Origin: CBDFKQ01 sp965248855
GTDB taxonomy: Bacteria; Bacteroidota; Bacteroidia; Cytophagales; 172606-1
Assembly: GCA_965248855.1 (NCBI GenBank)
Contig: CBDFKQ010000008.1
Location: 52,144 to 116,143 of the forward strand
Direction of reading: 5' to 3'
DNA length: 64,000 bases
Position numbers and translations under genes: made by a program. The notes under the pieces are model-generated. The model worked only from the letters and a program-made list of their open reading frames with translations. It made no database searches and was not told the DNA's origin. Positions 27,901 to 37,032 of this stretch are shown piece by piece (the first letter of the stretch is position 1; each line of letters opens with the position of its first letter).

Positions 27901-28496
27901 CTTATACTAAAGTTTCCATCTGCATCAGAAGTTGAGCCGATTGTTGTTCCTTTTATTGAAACATTTACACCAACCATCGGTTGCTGATTTTCACCATCAA
28001 TAATATGACCGGTAACATTTTTATCAAATTTTCCCTGAATTGAGGTATTTGATAATTTGTCAATATTTAAAATAGGTTTTTGTGCAGTTACACTGTCCAC
28101 ATTTTCCTTCTTTAAGGTTTTTAAACTTTTTCCTTTAATAAAAGAAATATCTTCGTGAAGGATTACATATACTTTATTATCAACTACCTGCCATTTTAAA
28201 TTAAAAGGTGTTAAAAGTTTTTCAAGGTCATAATTTAATTTTCCTGAAAAACTTATAGGTTCGATAAGTTTGTTTTCAACGTTCTCCGGGTTATAAAAAA
28301 AAGAAATATTGTATTGTTTCTTAAGCTTATCCAGTGCCTCTACCAAAGATATCTTATTGGAAGATTGATAGGAATTAGGCACGTAATTTTTTGCCAGCAT
28401 AGCATCACTGCTTTGGCCAAATAAGCAATGAAGGCTCAGGAAAAATAAAAATGTAATTCCTATCTTTCCTGATAGTTTAGTAATCGGATTTTCCAT
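24960..28496 (-). CDS. SusC/RagA-family TonB-dependent transporter
   Basis: 1178 residues, outer membrane. Signal peptide (about 1-28), an STN domain (about 45-110), a carboxypeptidase-regulatory-like beta domain (about 160-235, GHIIDGENQQPMVGVNVSIK), a TonB-box-like segment near NEVVVIGYGEQKREDVTGAI, a plug domain with the SusC signature block ending ATAIYGSRAANGVVIITTK, and a 22-stranded barrel ending in Phe. The STN domain marks it as a transducer-type transporter able to signal to the FecR/sigma pair encoded upstream. It imports oligosaccharides with SusD, whose gene begins 33 bases downstream. Confidence 0.95.
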   Translation of the reverse strand: MENPITKLSGKIGITFLFFLSLHCLFGQSSDAMLAKNYVPNSYQSSNKISLVEALDKLKKQYNISFFYNPENVENKLIEPISFSGKLNYDLEKLLTPFNLKWQVVDNKVYVILHEDISFIKGKSLKTLKKENVDSVTAQKPILNIDKLSNTSIQGKFDKNVTGHIIDGENQQPMVGVNVSIKGTTIGSTSDADGNFSIRVPEDASILVFSFIGYKVYEVEVGNQSIINVTLTPDIKSLNEVVVIGYGEQKREDVTGAISSIKVQELKTIPQVSIDQLMQGRASGVTVTNNSGQPGGSASVRIRGITSLTGSNEPLYVIDGVPVSGDGNNTSTSGASGNNGFLGSGSGQTSLSPLAAINPSDIVSVDILKDASATAIYGSRAANGVVIITTKRGKSGESKITYDMYYGSQRPSKFLDVMNLQQYAKYQNDISKAFGQPLREEFKDVSLLGKGTDWQREIFKPAPMQSHQIGISGGKDKLQYFISGGYLDQKGIIIGSNFNRYTFRVNLDNEVKPWLKTGISLTASRTKERIVLNDDINGVVSSALTSAPDVPVRNVDGTFGSILSNINGTAVPVNTVAQALTFENSVIRTRVLGNMYIDISFLKDFSFRTEFGGDLSFNKNNQFLPTYNWGKAAINAIAQSQRSNNNSTFWVLKNFLTYKHTFNTNTLTLVLGHEAQQSNWDGLNGTRINFLGGNQIQELSAGSTSQMGSGGYAGTSTLESYFARGTYSISDKYSITGTLRADGSSKFDPVTKKQWGYFPAVAAAWTISNESFMKNVSVVNNLKLRIGYGAVGNQNIPPYSYGTTLRPFITGAGTSFPQNNVANPNVTWESASQTNLGIDLGIINQRINLTVDVYNKISKNFLFQLPLPSYLGSNGHGKIDAPYVNLGKMQNKGIDVAINTRNFTGNFTWNTTFIISHYKNKVVEINGDNIIQSKPQENLAVNLTKAGYPIAQFYGYKTAGIFRDQQMLDSSPKQFDSTANGNSLGDIRYVALDNHKTITDADKTFIGSPHPNFTFGLTNNFTFKNFDLSIFLQGSQGNKILNLVRKSSDLSLDRLSVNQLNLASDHWTVDNPNASQPRFLAGSDNHNLTLSDRFVEDGSYLRIQNVTLGYVVPVPFLKKLQITRFRIYGSAQNLKTFTKYTGYDPEVGALNQSALTMGVDNGRYPSARTYTIGLNVEF

Positions 28497-28732
28497 AATT
28501 TATGATTAAAAATTTATTTGTAAAAAAATATTGTACGGTTTGTCAGTTAAAATCTTTTTATGCTGTTAAAAAAAGTAATATAATAAAATAATTAATAAGT
28601 TTAATACTAAAAAAGTAAATAGTACGGTTACTATTTTATCAATAGGCGAGGAACCTAAGAGTAGTAGTAACATTGCCAATAAATCCTAAGACTTATTTCC
28701 TCTTGGCAACCTGCCTTATACTAAGTTTATTA

Positions 28733-29758
28733 TTAATGCTTAGCCGGGTTTTCAGAAATAGTTATAGTATTATTTCCATTTTCTGTTATTTTTAAGTTGT
28801 ATAAAGTTTCTATGGCTTTTAATAAAGTTTGCTTTCCGCCAATTGTTATTTCGCCACTTATTTTACGTTCTGCAAGGCCTTGCCCCAAAAGGTTTACTTT
28901 TATGCCATATTTATCTTCTATTATTACGGCTATTTCTTTTACAGAAGTGTTTTCAAACACAAACTTCATATCTTTCCAGGAGGAATAGATTTTTGGATTT
29001 ACCTTAATCAATTGAAATTGAAATTCTTTTTTATCAAAATTTACCATTTCACCAGGTTTCATTATTAAAGGTTGTGTATTTGGTCTATTTGACGATAATT
29101 TAACACTGCCACTTTGTAAAACCACTTTGGTAACTGTCCTGAAGCTGTTAATATTAAATTTTGTACCCAATACCTCTACATCTATCCCGTCTGTATGGAC
29201 TGTAAACCGGTCACGTTTTAACGACCCTTGTTCCTTGATTTCAAAAAAGGCCTCCCCCTTTAAAGTTACTTCCCTATCATTTCCTTCCTTCCAATTGGCA
29301 GTTGAATAGGATAATGTAGAATTTGAATTAAGAAAGATATTAGATCCGTCAGGCAATTCCACTGATTTTATTTCACCATATGCGGTATGGATTTCTTTGT
29401 TGTTGGTGCCTTTAAATAGTAAAAAGCCTGCCATAACAGAACACAATATCGTAACAGAGGCTGCAAGCCTGCCATAGTTCCGGAAGCCATTTTTAAAAAA
29501 TTCAATAACTTTAAATGGACGTTCGCTTATTTTTTTCTGTATGCTTTCCCAAATTATTTTTTCTTCGGTTTCTGTAGGGATCTTGGATGCATAAGATATT
29601 TGCACAATAAGCACCCTAAAATCTTCAACTTCCTTTTTATATGCCGGGTTTTCGGCAATCCAATTTTTCCAGAATAAATCAGATGTAGGAGTAGGATCCG
29701 TTACCCAATCTTTAAAACCATTCTCAAATAAAAAATTATAAACTTCCTCTTTAGTCAT
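28733..29758 (-). CDS. FecR-family anti-sigma regulator
   Basis: 341 residues. A cytoplasmic N-terminal helical domain (residues 1-85) is followed by one transmembrane helix (about 95-115, LAASVTILCSVMAGFLLF), the FecR domain (HTAYGEIKSVELPDGSNIFL through VEVLGTKFNINSF) and a C-terminal DUF4974-type domain resembling STN (KISGEITIGGKQTLLKAIETL). It carries the outer-membrane signal from SusC to the sigma factor encoded upstream. The sigma-FecR-SusC-SusD order is standard for Bacteroidota polysaccharide loci. Confidence 0.93.
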   Translation of the reverse strand: MTKEEVYNFLFENGFKDWVTDPTPTSDLFWKNWIAENPAYKKEVEDFRVLIVQISYASKIPTETEEKIIWESIQKKISERPFKVIEFFKNGFRNYGRLAASVTILCSVMAGFLLFKGTNNKEIHTAYGEIKSVELPDGSNIFLNSNSTLSYSTANWKEGNDREVTLKGEAFFEIKEQGSLKRDRFTVHTDGIDVEVLGTKFNINSFRTVTKVVLQSGSVKLSSNRPNTQPLIMKPGEMVNFDKKEFQFQLIKVNPKIYSSWKDMKFVFENTSVKEIAVIIEDKYGIKVNLLGQGLAERKISGEITIGGKQTLLKAIETLYNLKITENGNNTITISENPAKH

Positions 29759-29908
29759 GTAAATTTTAGTTATAATTTTTTAGTTATATTTATTATTAAA
29801 TCTGTCCAAATTCTAACAGATAATACATTTAACAGTGTTTCATACTCACTTAAACATAACAATTATTTTTATGGCCCGCAAACTGCTTACAAATAAGATT
29901 ATGTAGAG

Positions 29909-30505
29909 CTAATAAATTGCGTTAATAAAGATAAGTATTAAAGAGGAGGGCATTTTTTTTCTTAAAACCTGTAAGGCGCGAAAAATTAAATTATGCGCAG
30001 ATTGCTGTTCTACCTGCATAATTGAGGCGATTTCCTGAAAAGAAAGGCTTTTATAAAATCTTAAATATATGGCTTCTCTTTGCCTGTCGGATAAATGCTT
30101 GAGGGATTGAAGGATTAAATTTTTTTGATATTCTTCTTCTTGTTCTTCTATTAAAAAAAATTCTTGGGGCAAAACCAATTCAAAAGAATAGTTTTCATTT
30201 AAGTCTTGTGGGTGTAAAAATCTTTTATTTAAATCTGAGACCCTAAAAAGCCTGTTTCTTAAAGCTTTCATAAGGTAAAATAATATCCTGTCGTTGGATG
30301 GGGTAATTTTATCTTTCTTTTCCCAAAGGTTTACAAATAAGTCCTGCAGACAATCATTAATGGTTTGTTTATCCTTAGAAAACCTATTGGCATATTCAAA
30401 TAATTCCTTATAATAAAGATTATAAATCTGCTCATAGGCGCCTCGATCAGCATTTTTTAATGCTATCCAAAGTTCTTCGTCACTCACCTTTCCGGCTTTA
30501 CCCAC
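29909..30505 (-). CDS. ECF RNA polymerase sigma factor
   Basis: 198 residues, sigma-70 family with region 2 (YEQIYNLYYKELFEYANRF and DCLQDLFVNLWEKKDKI) and region 4 (LSDRQREAIYLRFYKSLSFQEIASIM). It belongs to the FecI-like group paired with FecR in Bacteroidota. It should direct transcription of susC onward when the cognate oligosaccharide is sensed; consistent with that, no TAnnTTTG box was found before susC. The C-terminus is hydrophobic (SSLILIFINAIY), a little unusual. Confidence 0.93.
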   Translation of the reverse strand: MGKAGKVSDEELWIALKNADRGAYEQIYNLYYKELFEYANRFSKDKQTINDCLQDLFVNLWEKKDKITPSNDRILFYLMKALRNRLFRVSDLNKRFLHPQDLNENYSFELVLPQEFFLIEEQEEEYQKNLILQSLKHLSDRQREAIYLRFYKSLSFQEIASIMQVEQQSAHNLIFRALQVLRKKMPSSLILIFINAIY

Positions 30506-31019
30506 TTGTATACTATTGCATTATTATAAAATATCTTAAAAGTATCCAAATATAATATTATTTCAAAATGATAATACTTTCGAAAGAATTTACTTATTAA
30601 TTTCATGACTAAAGATAATTTTAATCTTTTAATCAATCGTATTTAATTATTAAGAAATATTCGCAATTGGGACTTTATCCATAACCTTTTTTTTTAGATT
30701 TCTTTTGACTTAGTGATTGGAAATCAATTTGGAATAACAATTATTTTTCCAAATATATTTAATGCTAATTGTTTGTCGCTCACAAAAAAAATTATAATTA
30801 TCGGTTTATCAATATCAGTATATTGATAATTTAAAAAAAAATCTTTAATAAATATATTGAATGAAGCATTTTATATGTTTTGCATAAGCATCAATACTTC
30901 TATATGCCCGATTGAATGAAAGTGCTTTAGCATTTATAAAACTAATGTTATACGTCAATATCTTTAGTTAACTTATTTTAAATCTTTACGTAGAAGTAAA
31001 AAAAAATCCACACTAAATT
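30506..31019. other. Divergent intergenic region, sigma factor / lipoprotein
   Basis: 514 bases, very AT-rich. It holds repeat copy C (30796-30832). No open frame of note, no consensus promoter for either gene and no terminator was recognised. Confidence 0.5.
30796..30832 (+). repeat. 37-bp intergenic repeat, copy C
   Basis: Best-conserved member of the family. The core TTTATCAATATC is followed by AGTATATTGATAATTT and an A run. It includes an inverted repeat ATCAATAT-CAGT-ATATTGAT at 30808-30827. Confidence 0.75.
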
Positions 31020-31715
31020 ATGAAAGTTAAAAAGTATTATCTAGTCGCATTAATAGGTCTCATATTATTTTACTCATGCAAAAAAAACGAAAATAATAAC
31101 CCTGCGTCACTGCCAAAACAAACTTTTATTCTTTCTAAAAATGGAAGCGAATTTATCCTCACAGGAGGAAATACTATTTATAAAACAGGTTATAAACAGG
31201 TAACGCCAAGCAATAAAGATGCTTATGTACAAAAACTTGTTGATGGGAACGAAGTATGGTTTAAATATTATGATACCTCTCCGGATGATTCTCGCGGAAT
31301 GGCGATTAATTGTACAGGAAGCAAACTGTATGTAGCGTTTACATGCACGGGTGGCAATACATCTTTCAAGGCTAGCGCAGGAGCATTTCAAACTTCTTAT
31401 GGTACAGGTGGCGGGCCTAAGGCTATTTTCTTTTCAAGCATAAACCCGGATAATGGCGATATATTTTCTGCAACTTTTATAAACGGGCAATTGGATAACG
31501 GCAAAGCAAATACTATGTACCCTGACGATAGTATTGACCAGCCGATAACTATTTTAACGAATAACCAGGTAAAATTGCAAGCCATTCATGCATATGACAA
31601 AGGCGATGGGCACCTTACTGCGGGGATTGCCGACAACGATTGTAAAAACTCGGGTGGAAAATGGACAGGTGTTTTTAACGAAAATATGGCTTTAGTATCC
31701 GGTGATTGCTTTTGA
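31020..31715 (+). CDS. Putative surface lipoprotein, possibly SBBP-like
   Basis: 231 residues. Signal peptide with lipobox FYSC (Cys20), then KKNENNNPASLPKQ. The mature protein contains VWFKYYDTSPDDSRGMAINC, GAFQTSYGTGGGPKAIFFSSI and GHLTAGIADNDCKNSGGKW. The second block recalls SBBP beta-propeller repeats, but only one or two copies are visible, so this is a weak resemblance. Its position between the sigma factor and the GH10 xylanase suggests a role in the polysaccharide locus. Confidence 0.7.
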   Translation: MKVKKYYLVALIGLILFYSCKKNENNNPASLPKQTFILSKNGSEFILTGGNTIYKTGYKQVTPSNKDAYVQKLVDGNEVWFKYYDTSPDDSRGMAINCTGSKLYVAFTCTGGNTSFKASAGAFQTSYGTGGGPKAIFFSSINPDNGDIFSATFINGQLDNGKANTMYPDDSIDQPITILTNNQVKLQAIHAYDKGDGHLTAGIADNDCKNSGGKWTGVFNENMALVSGDCF

Positions 31716-31938
31716 GATATATGAACATTAGATTTAACAAAAAAATCATTTCATTTTTAAAAGGCAACCGTCATTTTTAAAAATCAGTAATCTCATAAAA
31801 CTCTTATAATAATAGAACACCCAAATAACTTTAAAACTGTTCTTCTGAAAAAAGCATTTGAAATAATATTTTAGGCTTTAAGAATAATAGCATTTTTAAT
31901 CAAAAAAGAATAAAATTTATATTATATATAATTAATTG

Positions 31939-31946
31939 TATATTTG
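31939..31946 (+). promoter_or_regulatory. -7 box in the duplicated GH10 leader
   Basis: TATATTTG is a perfect TAnnTTTG. The matching site before the intact xylanase (around 32347-32355) reads TATATTTTG with an extra T. The -33 position has TTTA (31916-31919). Transcription of the xylanase could thus start from the upstream copy, but this is inference. Confidence 0.35.
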
Positions 31947-32139
31947 TATCACTTATGCATTAAATTTTATAACCTTATAAAGAAAAAGATTATAAATGGC
32001 AATCATAACGTTTTTGCTTCTAAAATAGAAATAATTATATCTCCATTTAGATTCAGCAAAATTATAATATCATAAAAATTCCTTTTTAATAGATGAAACA
32101 ATTTTTTAATTTTTTAAATCTGATAAAAATGAATTATTC

Positions 32140-32289
32140 ATGAAAACAATTAGTAAAGTGTTAATGGTACCACTTATAAGTGGCCTTTATTTATCAAGCC
32201 CAAATGTAATTCTCCCAAGCCACGCCTTCCGGCAGGCGCCTAAAACTTTTTTGCAAGAAGAACTCGTGTTTTATAGAGGGCGAAATTAA
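32140..32289 (+). pseudogene. Truncated duplicate of the GH10 signal-peptide region
   Basis: 49 codons from ATG at 32140 to TAA at 32287-32289. The start MKTISKVLMVPLISGLYLSS parallels MKTISKLLMTLLIGGVYLFS of the intact xylanase. Further on, frameshifted matches continue (the DNA for a PSGRRLKTISQEKGLFYQG-like segment is still visible) up to about 32327. It cannot encode a functional enzyme. Confidence 0.85.
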
Positions 32290-32571
32290 TCCTATAAAAC
32301 ATAGACCCAACCAATGGTATAGATTTACAAAATATATAATTAATTATATATTTTGTATAACGTATGCATTAAATTTTATGGCCTTAGATAAAAGAAAATA
32401 TTAAAAGGTTATAAAGGGCAATCCATAAGCAGTTGCTTCTAAAGGAAGAAATAATATAACTCTATTATCCCATTTAGATTCAGCAAAAATTTATAATAAT
32501 CTTAAAAGTTCCTTTTTTAATAGATGAAACAATTTTTTTAAATATTTAAATCTTATAAAAATGAATTATTC

Positions 32572-35500
32572 ATGAAAACGATTAGTAAATTATTAATGAC
32601 CCTGCTAATAGGTGGTGTTTATTTATTTAGTACAAATGTATTTTCTCAGACCATGCCTTCGGGCAGGCGCCTAAAAACCATTTCGCAGGAAAAAGGTTTG
32701 TTTTATCAGGGAACAGAATTAACCGCATATGACATAGACCCCACCAACGGGTATAGTCCCGGGGTTACAACGGTTTTAAACCGTGAGTATAACATTGTTA
32801 CCTGGGATTTGATCTTTAAAGGTACAGGAATTCACCCTACCAGAACTACTTATAACTTTACCGATGCCGATAAAGTTGTGGAGTATGCACGGGACCACAA
32901 TATAGTTACACACGGACACACCCTTATCGGTTGGAACATATACATGCCCGATTGGCTCACAAGTTCAAGTGTAAATTGGTCTGCCTCCGATTTGGATGCT
33001 ATTATGACAGATCATATTCAAACCATTATGGGTCGTTATAAAATCGGCAATACAAATGGCCATGGCGAAATTCCTATTTGGGATGTTGTAAACGAAGCAA
33101 TTCTTGTGCCCGACGACACTTATAAAGGATGGAGAGGATGGAGCAACGTTTGGATGGAAGACGCAGGCAGAGGCACAACAGGTATGGGATATGATGTAGA
33201 CGGCATTCCGAAGTTTATTTCGAGAGCTTTTGAAATTGCCCGTTCGGTAGATCCAAAAGCCATGCTTGTATATAATGAAGGACAAAATTCGGGCAACGGT
33301 ATAGAATATATAAGTCCGCAATCCGACAGAATGTATGACATGTGCATAAAGTTTAAAAAACGGGGTGTCCCTATTGATGCTGTGGGTTTTCAATGCCATG
33401 TTAATGCCGACGATGCAGAATTAAATAATTTAAATACGATGGCTGCCAATATCGATCGTTTTGGTGCATTGGGTGTAAAGGTGTTGATTACTGAATTAGA
33501 TGTTGATATGACTACCAATACACCTGCTTCCCTTCAGAAACAGGCAGATGTTTATCGTAAACTGATGAACATTTGTTTATCGAGAAAGAATGTGGTAGTT
33601 GCCTTTCAAACATGGGGTATTAATGATGAACTTTCATGGTTAGACAGCCCGCGCGGCACTCATTTTCCCTTGCCTTATGATAAGAATGATGCTGCAAAAC
33701 CGGCTTATTATGCTATGCAAAGTGAACTTGAAAACTACACGGGGCAGAATATACCTGTTTCAAGTATTACAATAGATAACAGTGCAATTACCTTAAATGT
33801 AGGAGGAGCACAAAAAAAACTAAATGCTGTTATTAACCCTTCCAATGCTTCTAATATTAATGTCAGCTGGAGTTCAAGTGCTGCAAATATAGCTACGGTA
33901 GATAATACGGGATTAGTTACCGGTATTTCTGCCGGTACAGCCACTATTACTGTAACTACTGCTGATGGCAACAAAACAGCTTCCTGTACTGTAAGCGTAG
34001 TGAAACCTGTAGAAACTCCTTATGGTGGAGCAGTCTGGGCTGTACCGGGTGTAATAGAGGCTGAGAACTATGACGTTGGGGGCGAAGATGTTGGTTATCA
34101 CGATACAACACCCGGGAATACAGGAGGCGCTTATCGTACTGATGATGTTGATATGGAAATTTGTAAAGAAGGTGGGTATAGCGTTGGATGGACAGCACCG
34201 GGTGAATGGCTCAGGTATACAGTTAATGTTGCCACTGCCGGCACTTACAAGATAGATGTCAGAGTCGCCATGGTGGGTACGACCGGTAAATTTCATATTG
34301 AATTTAATGGTGTAGACAAAACCGGGGTTATTTCTGTTCCCAATACCGGCGATTATCAAACCTGGCAAACAGTCAGCATTCCCGGAATTGCATTAAGCGC
34401 AGGTACGCAGGTGATGCGTTTTTATTTTGATAATGGTTTTGGTTTAAATAATATTAATATAACTAATGGAACAAACACAAATGTAGCCGTAACAAGTGTA
34501 AATATCCAGCCTGCTACTATTTCAGTTGCAACAGGGGCGAACAGCCAACTTTCTGCAACCGTTTCTCCATCCAACGCAACCAATCAAAATGTTACCTGGT
34601 CTTCGAGCGATAACAGTATTGCAACAGTAAGCAGCAGCGGTTTGGTAACAGGCATTAAAGCGGGTACGGCAACAATAACCGTTACTACTCAGGATGGCAG
34701 TAAAACGGCTGTTTGTGCTGTTACTGTAACAGCTAGTAGTAATCTAGCCAATGGAAATGGAAAAGTAACCATGGAAAAATGGACAGGTGTTAACGGAACA
34801 TTAATTACCGATAACGATTTTACCAAAACACCCAGCACCACAAGCGATTTAACATCATTAGAAATACCTGTAAATGCTGACGACAATTATGCTGCCCGCA
34901 TTAGAGGATATATTATTCCTTCTGCAACAGGTACTTATAACTTGTATATTGCAAGTGACGATCAGGGACAACTTTGGTTAAGTACAGATGACCAACCGGC
35001 CAATAAAAGCAAGGTTGCTTATGTAAATTCCTGGACAAATTCTCGTGAATGGACAAAAGAAAGTAATCAAAAATCAGTTTCTGTTAATCTTACAGCAGGT
35101 AGCAAATATTATTTCGAGGCCTTGATGAAAGAAGGTGGCGGTGGTGATGACCTGGCTATTGGTTGGACAGGGCCAGGTATAACCTCCATAACCATTCCAT
35201 CAGGAAGCAATATAAATTCCTACTCGGTTCAAAGCAGCGTTCCTACTTTAAGCTGGTATGATGGCTTTAACTATCCTGCAGGCAGTCTCGACACTAAAAA
35301 TGGTTGGTCGTGCCCAAGTGGATCTTATAATATTATTGCGCCTTCATTGTCATATACCGATGCTAATAATGCAACCCTGCAAACATCGTCAGGCAGCGCA
35401 CAAGGTGCCAATGCATATTATTATTTCGGAAAACATGATATGAATATGACAAGTAATGGGGGTACCTATTATTTATCCATGATATATTATGCTAACGGAT

Positions 35501-36162
35501 ATGCGAATTCTATTTCCTTGGACACCTCTGCCAATGCCGACCAAATGATTCAGGTATTAGGTGATGGAAATTGGAAGCTTAAAGTTGGGTCTTCTACGGT
35601 AAATACCGGAAAGAGTATAAACAATAATGGGGATTTTATGTTAATGCGTTTGGATTTTACCGCATCTAATGTGAGGGTACGGTTATATATAGATCCAAAA
35701 TTAAACTCTGAGGCTGTAAATACTCCTTTAGCAGATATTACTTCTACTCAACCATTTAATATCAAGTATTTTAATTGGCTGCTGGTTGATCCATCTAACC
35801 CTATTCAAAAATTAGATGAAATCAGAGTTGCTAAAACTTGGGAAGAAGTTACAGTTTACGGTACGTCAAGTTCAAGAGAAGGAACAAATGTGTTAAAATC
35901 TAAAGGGCTTAAAGCTGAAAGAGATCAGGTTTCGGTTTATCCTAATCCGGTTTCTGATGGCTTGCTTAGTATTGATTTTAAATATGTTACCGGGCATAGT
36001 TTAATAAATATTTATGACAACTTGGGTAACCCGGTTTTTTCAAAAACAATTAATAATCAGGAAAAAATTGACCTGAATACCGGAACGTTAAAGGCAGGCA
36101 TATATTATTTAAAGGCTACAACCGACAAAGAAGTGATTTATAAAAAAATAATTATTGAATGA
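32572..36162 (+). CDS. Modular GH10 endo-beta-1,4-xylanase, T9SS secreted
   Basis: 1196 residues. Signal peptide (1-25, ending VFSQ); GH10 barrel (about 30-385) with acid/base Glu175 in WDVVNEA and nucleophile Glu308 in LITELDVD; Big_2 Ig-like domain (about 394-470); CBM6-like domain (about 483-625, PGVIEAENYDVGG); second Big_2 (about 640-720); PA14-like domain (about 727-877); LamG-like beta-sandwich (about 887-1100); T9SS sorting domain (about 1121-1196, VYPNPVSDGLLSIDF to YKKIIIE). It hydrolyses xylan outside the cell and is anchored or released through T9SS. It complements the GH9 glucanase across the locus. It is intact, unlike its upstream copy. Confidence 0.95.
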   Translation: MKTISKLLMTLLIGGVYLFSTNVFSQTMPSGRRLKTISQEKGLFYQGTELTAYDIDPTNGYSPGVTTVLNREYNIVTWDLIFKGTGIHPTRTTYNFTDADKVVEYARDHNIVTHGHTLIGWNIYMPDWLTSSSVNWSASDLDAIMTDHIQTIMGRYKIGNTNGHGEIPIWDVVNEAILVPDDTYKGWRGWSNVWMEDAGRGTTGMGYDVDGIPKFISRAFEIARSVDPKAMLVYNEGQNSGNGIEYISPQSDRMYDMCIKFKKRGVPIDAVGFQCHVNADDAELNNLNTMAANIDRFGALGVKVLITELDVDMTTNTPASLQKQADVYRKLMNICLSRKNVVVAFQTWGINDELSWLDSPRGTHFPLPYDKNDAAKPAYYAMQSELENYTGQNIPVSSITIDNSAITLNVGGAQKKLNAVINPSNASNINVSWSSSAANIATVDNTGLVTGISAGTATITVTTADGNKTASCTVSVVKPVETPYGGAVWAVPGVIEAENYDVGGEDVGYHDTTPGNTGGAYRTDDVDMEICKEGGYSVGWTAPGEWLRYTVNVATAGTYKIDVRVAMVGTTGKFHIEFNGVDKTGVISVPNTGDYQTWQTVSIPGIALSAGTQVMRFYFDNGFGLNNINITNGTNTNVAVTSVNIQPATISVATGANSQLSATVSPSNATNQNVTWSSSDNSIATVSSSGLVTGIKAGTATITVTTQDGSKTAVCAVTVTASSNLANGNGKVTMEKWTGVNGTLITDNDFTKTPSTTSDLTSLEIPVNADDNYAARIRGYIIPSATGTYNLYIASDDQGQLWLSTDDQPANKSKVAYVNSWTNSREWTKESNQKSVSVNLTAGSKYYFEALMKEGGGGDDLAIGWTGPGITSITIPSGSNINSYSVQSSVPTLSWYDGFNYPAGSLDTKNGWSCPSGSYNIIAPSLSYTDANNATLQTSSGSAQGANAYYYFGKHDMNMTSNGGTYYLSMIYYANGYANSISLDTSANADQMIQVLGDGNWKLKVGSSTVNTGKSINNNGDFMLMRLDFTASNVRVRLYIDPKLNSEAVNTPLADITSTQPFNIKYFNWLLVDPSNPIQKLDEIRVAKTWEEVTVYGTSSSREGTNVLKSKGLKAERDQVSVYPNPVSDGLLSIDFKYVTGHSLINIYDNLGNPVFSKTINNQEKIDLNTGTLKAGIYYLKATTDKEVIYKKIIIE

Positions 36163-36225
36163 TTTTAATCGCTTTTTATTTTAAAGGTGCCGTTTAAAAA
36201 TAACAATATGAATGGTTAATTTCCC

Positions 36226-36264
36226 ACTCATCCTTATAGCGCTGCTATGGGGATGAGTTTTTTA
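36226..36264 (+). terminator. Terminator of the GH10 xylanase gene
   Basis: Long hairpin: ACTCATCC (36226-36233) pairs with GGATGAGT (36251-36258), with an inner ATAGC/GCTAT stem, then a T run. It lies 64 bases after the stop codon. The stretch from here to 36412 shows nothing else. Confidence 0.85.
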
Positions 36265-36412
36265 AACGAAAATTTTAGATGATTAACTTGTAAATGAAAT
36301 GCCAAGTTCTTTATTAGAATGATAGACAAAAATGCATGGGCAAGTCAAAGAATTTAAATAGAATTTTAAGAAATGCTTATTTAAATAAGATTAAATAACT
36401 CAAGTTACTTAT

Positions 36413-37006
36413 TTATGAATTCGGACCGTTTAACCTGCTTACTTTAATAAATCGTGCTGAGTAATAAGGTACTTCTGTATTTTCAATGATAATACCACAG
36501 CATACAGAAGCATGAATAAAAGTAATTTTACCATTATCATTTGCAATTACCAAGCCTACATGGCCAACATAATTGGTTCTCCAATTGCTGCCTTTAAAAA
36601 ATATTAAATCTCCTTTTTGAGCCGATTCTTTATTTATATCCATACCAACAATTGCTTGCTCGGGAGCACTTCCGGCTAAAGAAAAACCAAATTTAGAATA
36701 AATAAAAGAGGTAAATCCGGAACAGTCAAAACCGTATGGAGATCGGCCTGCATATCGGTAACGAACACCCAAAAATTTTTTTGAATAAGAAATTAAATCG
36801 TCAATAAATTTAAAAGAATTTATATTTTTTATTTCCGAAAGCCAACATAAAGCGTCTTCATTTAATTGCAATGATTGGGGTTTGAAATTTAAATAACCTG
36901 TCGTTTCGTTAAAAGAAAGTGTTTTAGGTTTTTGTAATTTTATATTTTGAGCATTAAGGGCAGAAAAAAAACAAATGAACAGATAACTTACAAAAAGTTT
37001 TTTCAT
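36413..37006 (-). CDS. NlpC/P60-family cell-wall peptidase
   Basis: 197 residues with a signal peptide (1-19, ending LNAQ) and one NlpC/P60 domain (about 70-190). The catalytic Cys is Cys95 in FDCSGFTSFIY, the His is His149 in VGHVGLV and the third residue His165 in IHAS. The family cleaves D-gamma-glutamyl-meso-diaminopimelate bonds in peptidoglycan peptides. The N-terminal 50 residues lack a recognisable binding domain. It is transcribed divergently from the amino-acid permease, fitting (but not proving) a role in peptide turnover. Confidence 0.92.
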   Translation of the reverse strand: MKKLFVSYLFICFFSALNAQNIKLQKPKTLSFNETTGYLNFKPQSLQLNEDALCWLSEIKNINSFKFIDDLISYSKKFLGVRYRYAGRSPYGFDCSGFTSFIYSKFGFSLAGSAPEQAIVGMDINKESAQKGDLIFFKGSNWRTNYVGHVGLVIANDNGKITFIHASVCCGIIIENTEVPYYSARFIKVSRLNGPNS

Positions 37007-37032
37007 GTAGTATAAAATTTAGTTACTGTGGA

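Larger units (their letters stand above)
31921..32327 (+). repeat. Decayed tandem copy of the GH10 promoter-leader region
   Basis: This stretch aligns with 32328-32760 with the start codons 432 bases apart. Matches run through TATGCATTAAATTTTAT, CATTTAGATTCAGCAAAA, AATAGATGAAACAATTTTTT and the start region AATGAATTATTCATGAAAAC. It therefore covers a leader of about 200 bases plus the first 60 codons of the xylanase. The copies differ by many substitutions and small indels. Confidence 0.88.

Noticed and set aside
28530..28632. Two GTACGGTT sites before susC as sigma-factor boxes
   Set aside because: They lie within the 236-base gap, but flanks differ and spacing fits no known ECF promoter; eight matching bases are too few to support a claim.
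32140..32289. Separate small secreted protein before the GH10 gene
   Set aside because: Its DNA matches the start of the xylanase base for base over long stretches, including the leader, so it is a decayed duplicate.
33913..34368. 151-codon frame antisense to the GH10 gene
   Set aside because: It is a shadow of the CBM6 region, with unlikely composition and no family match.
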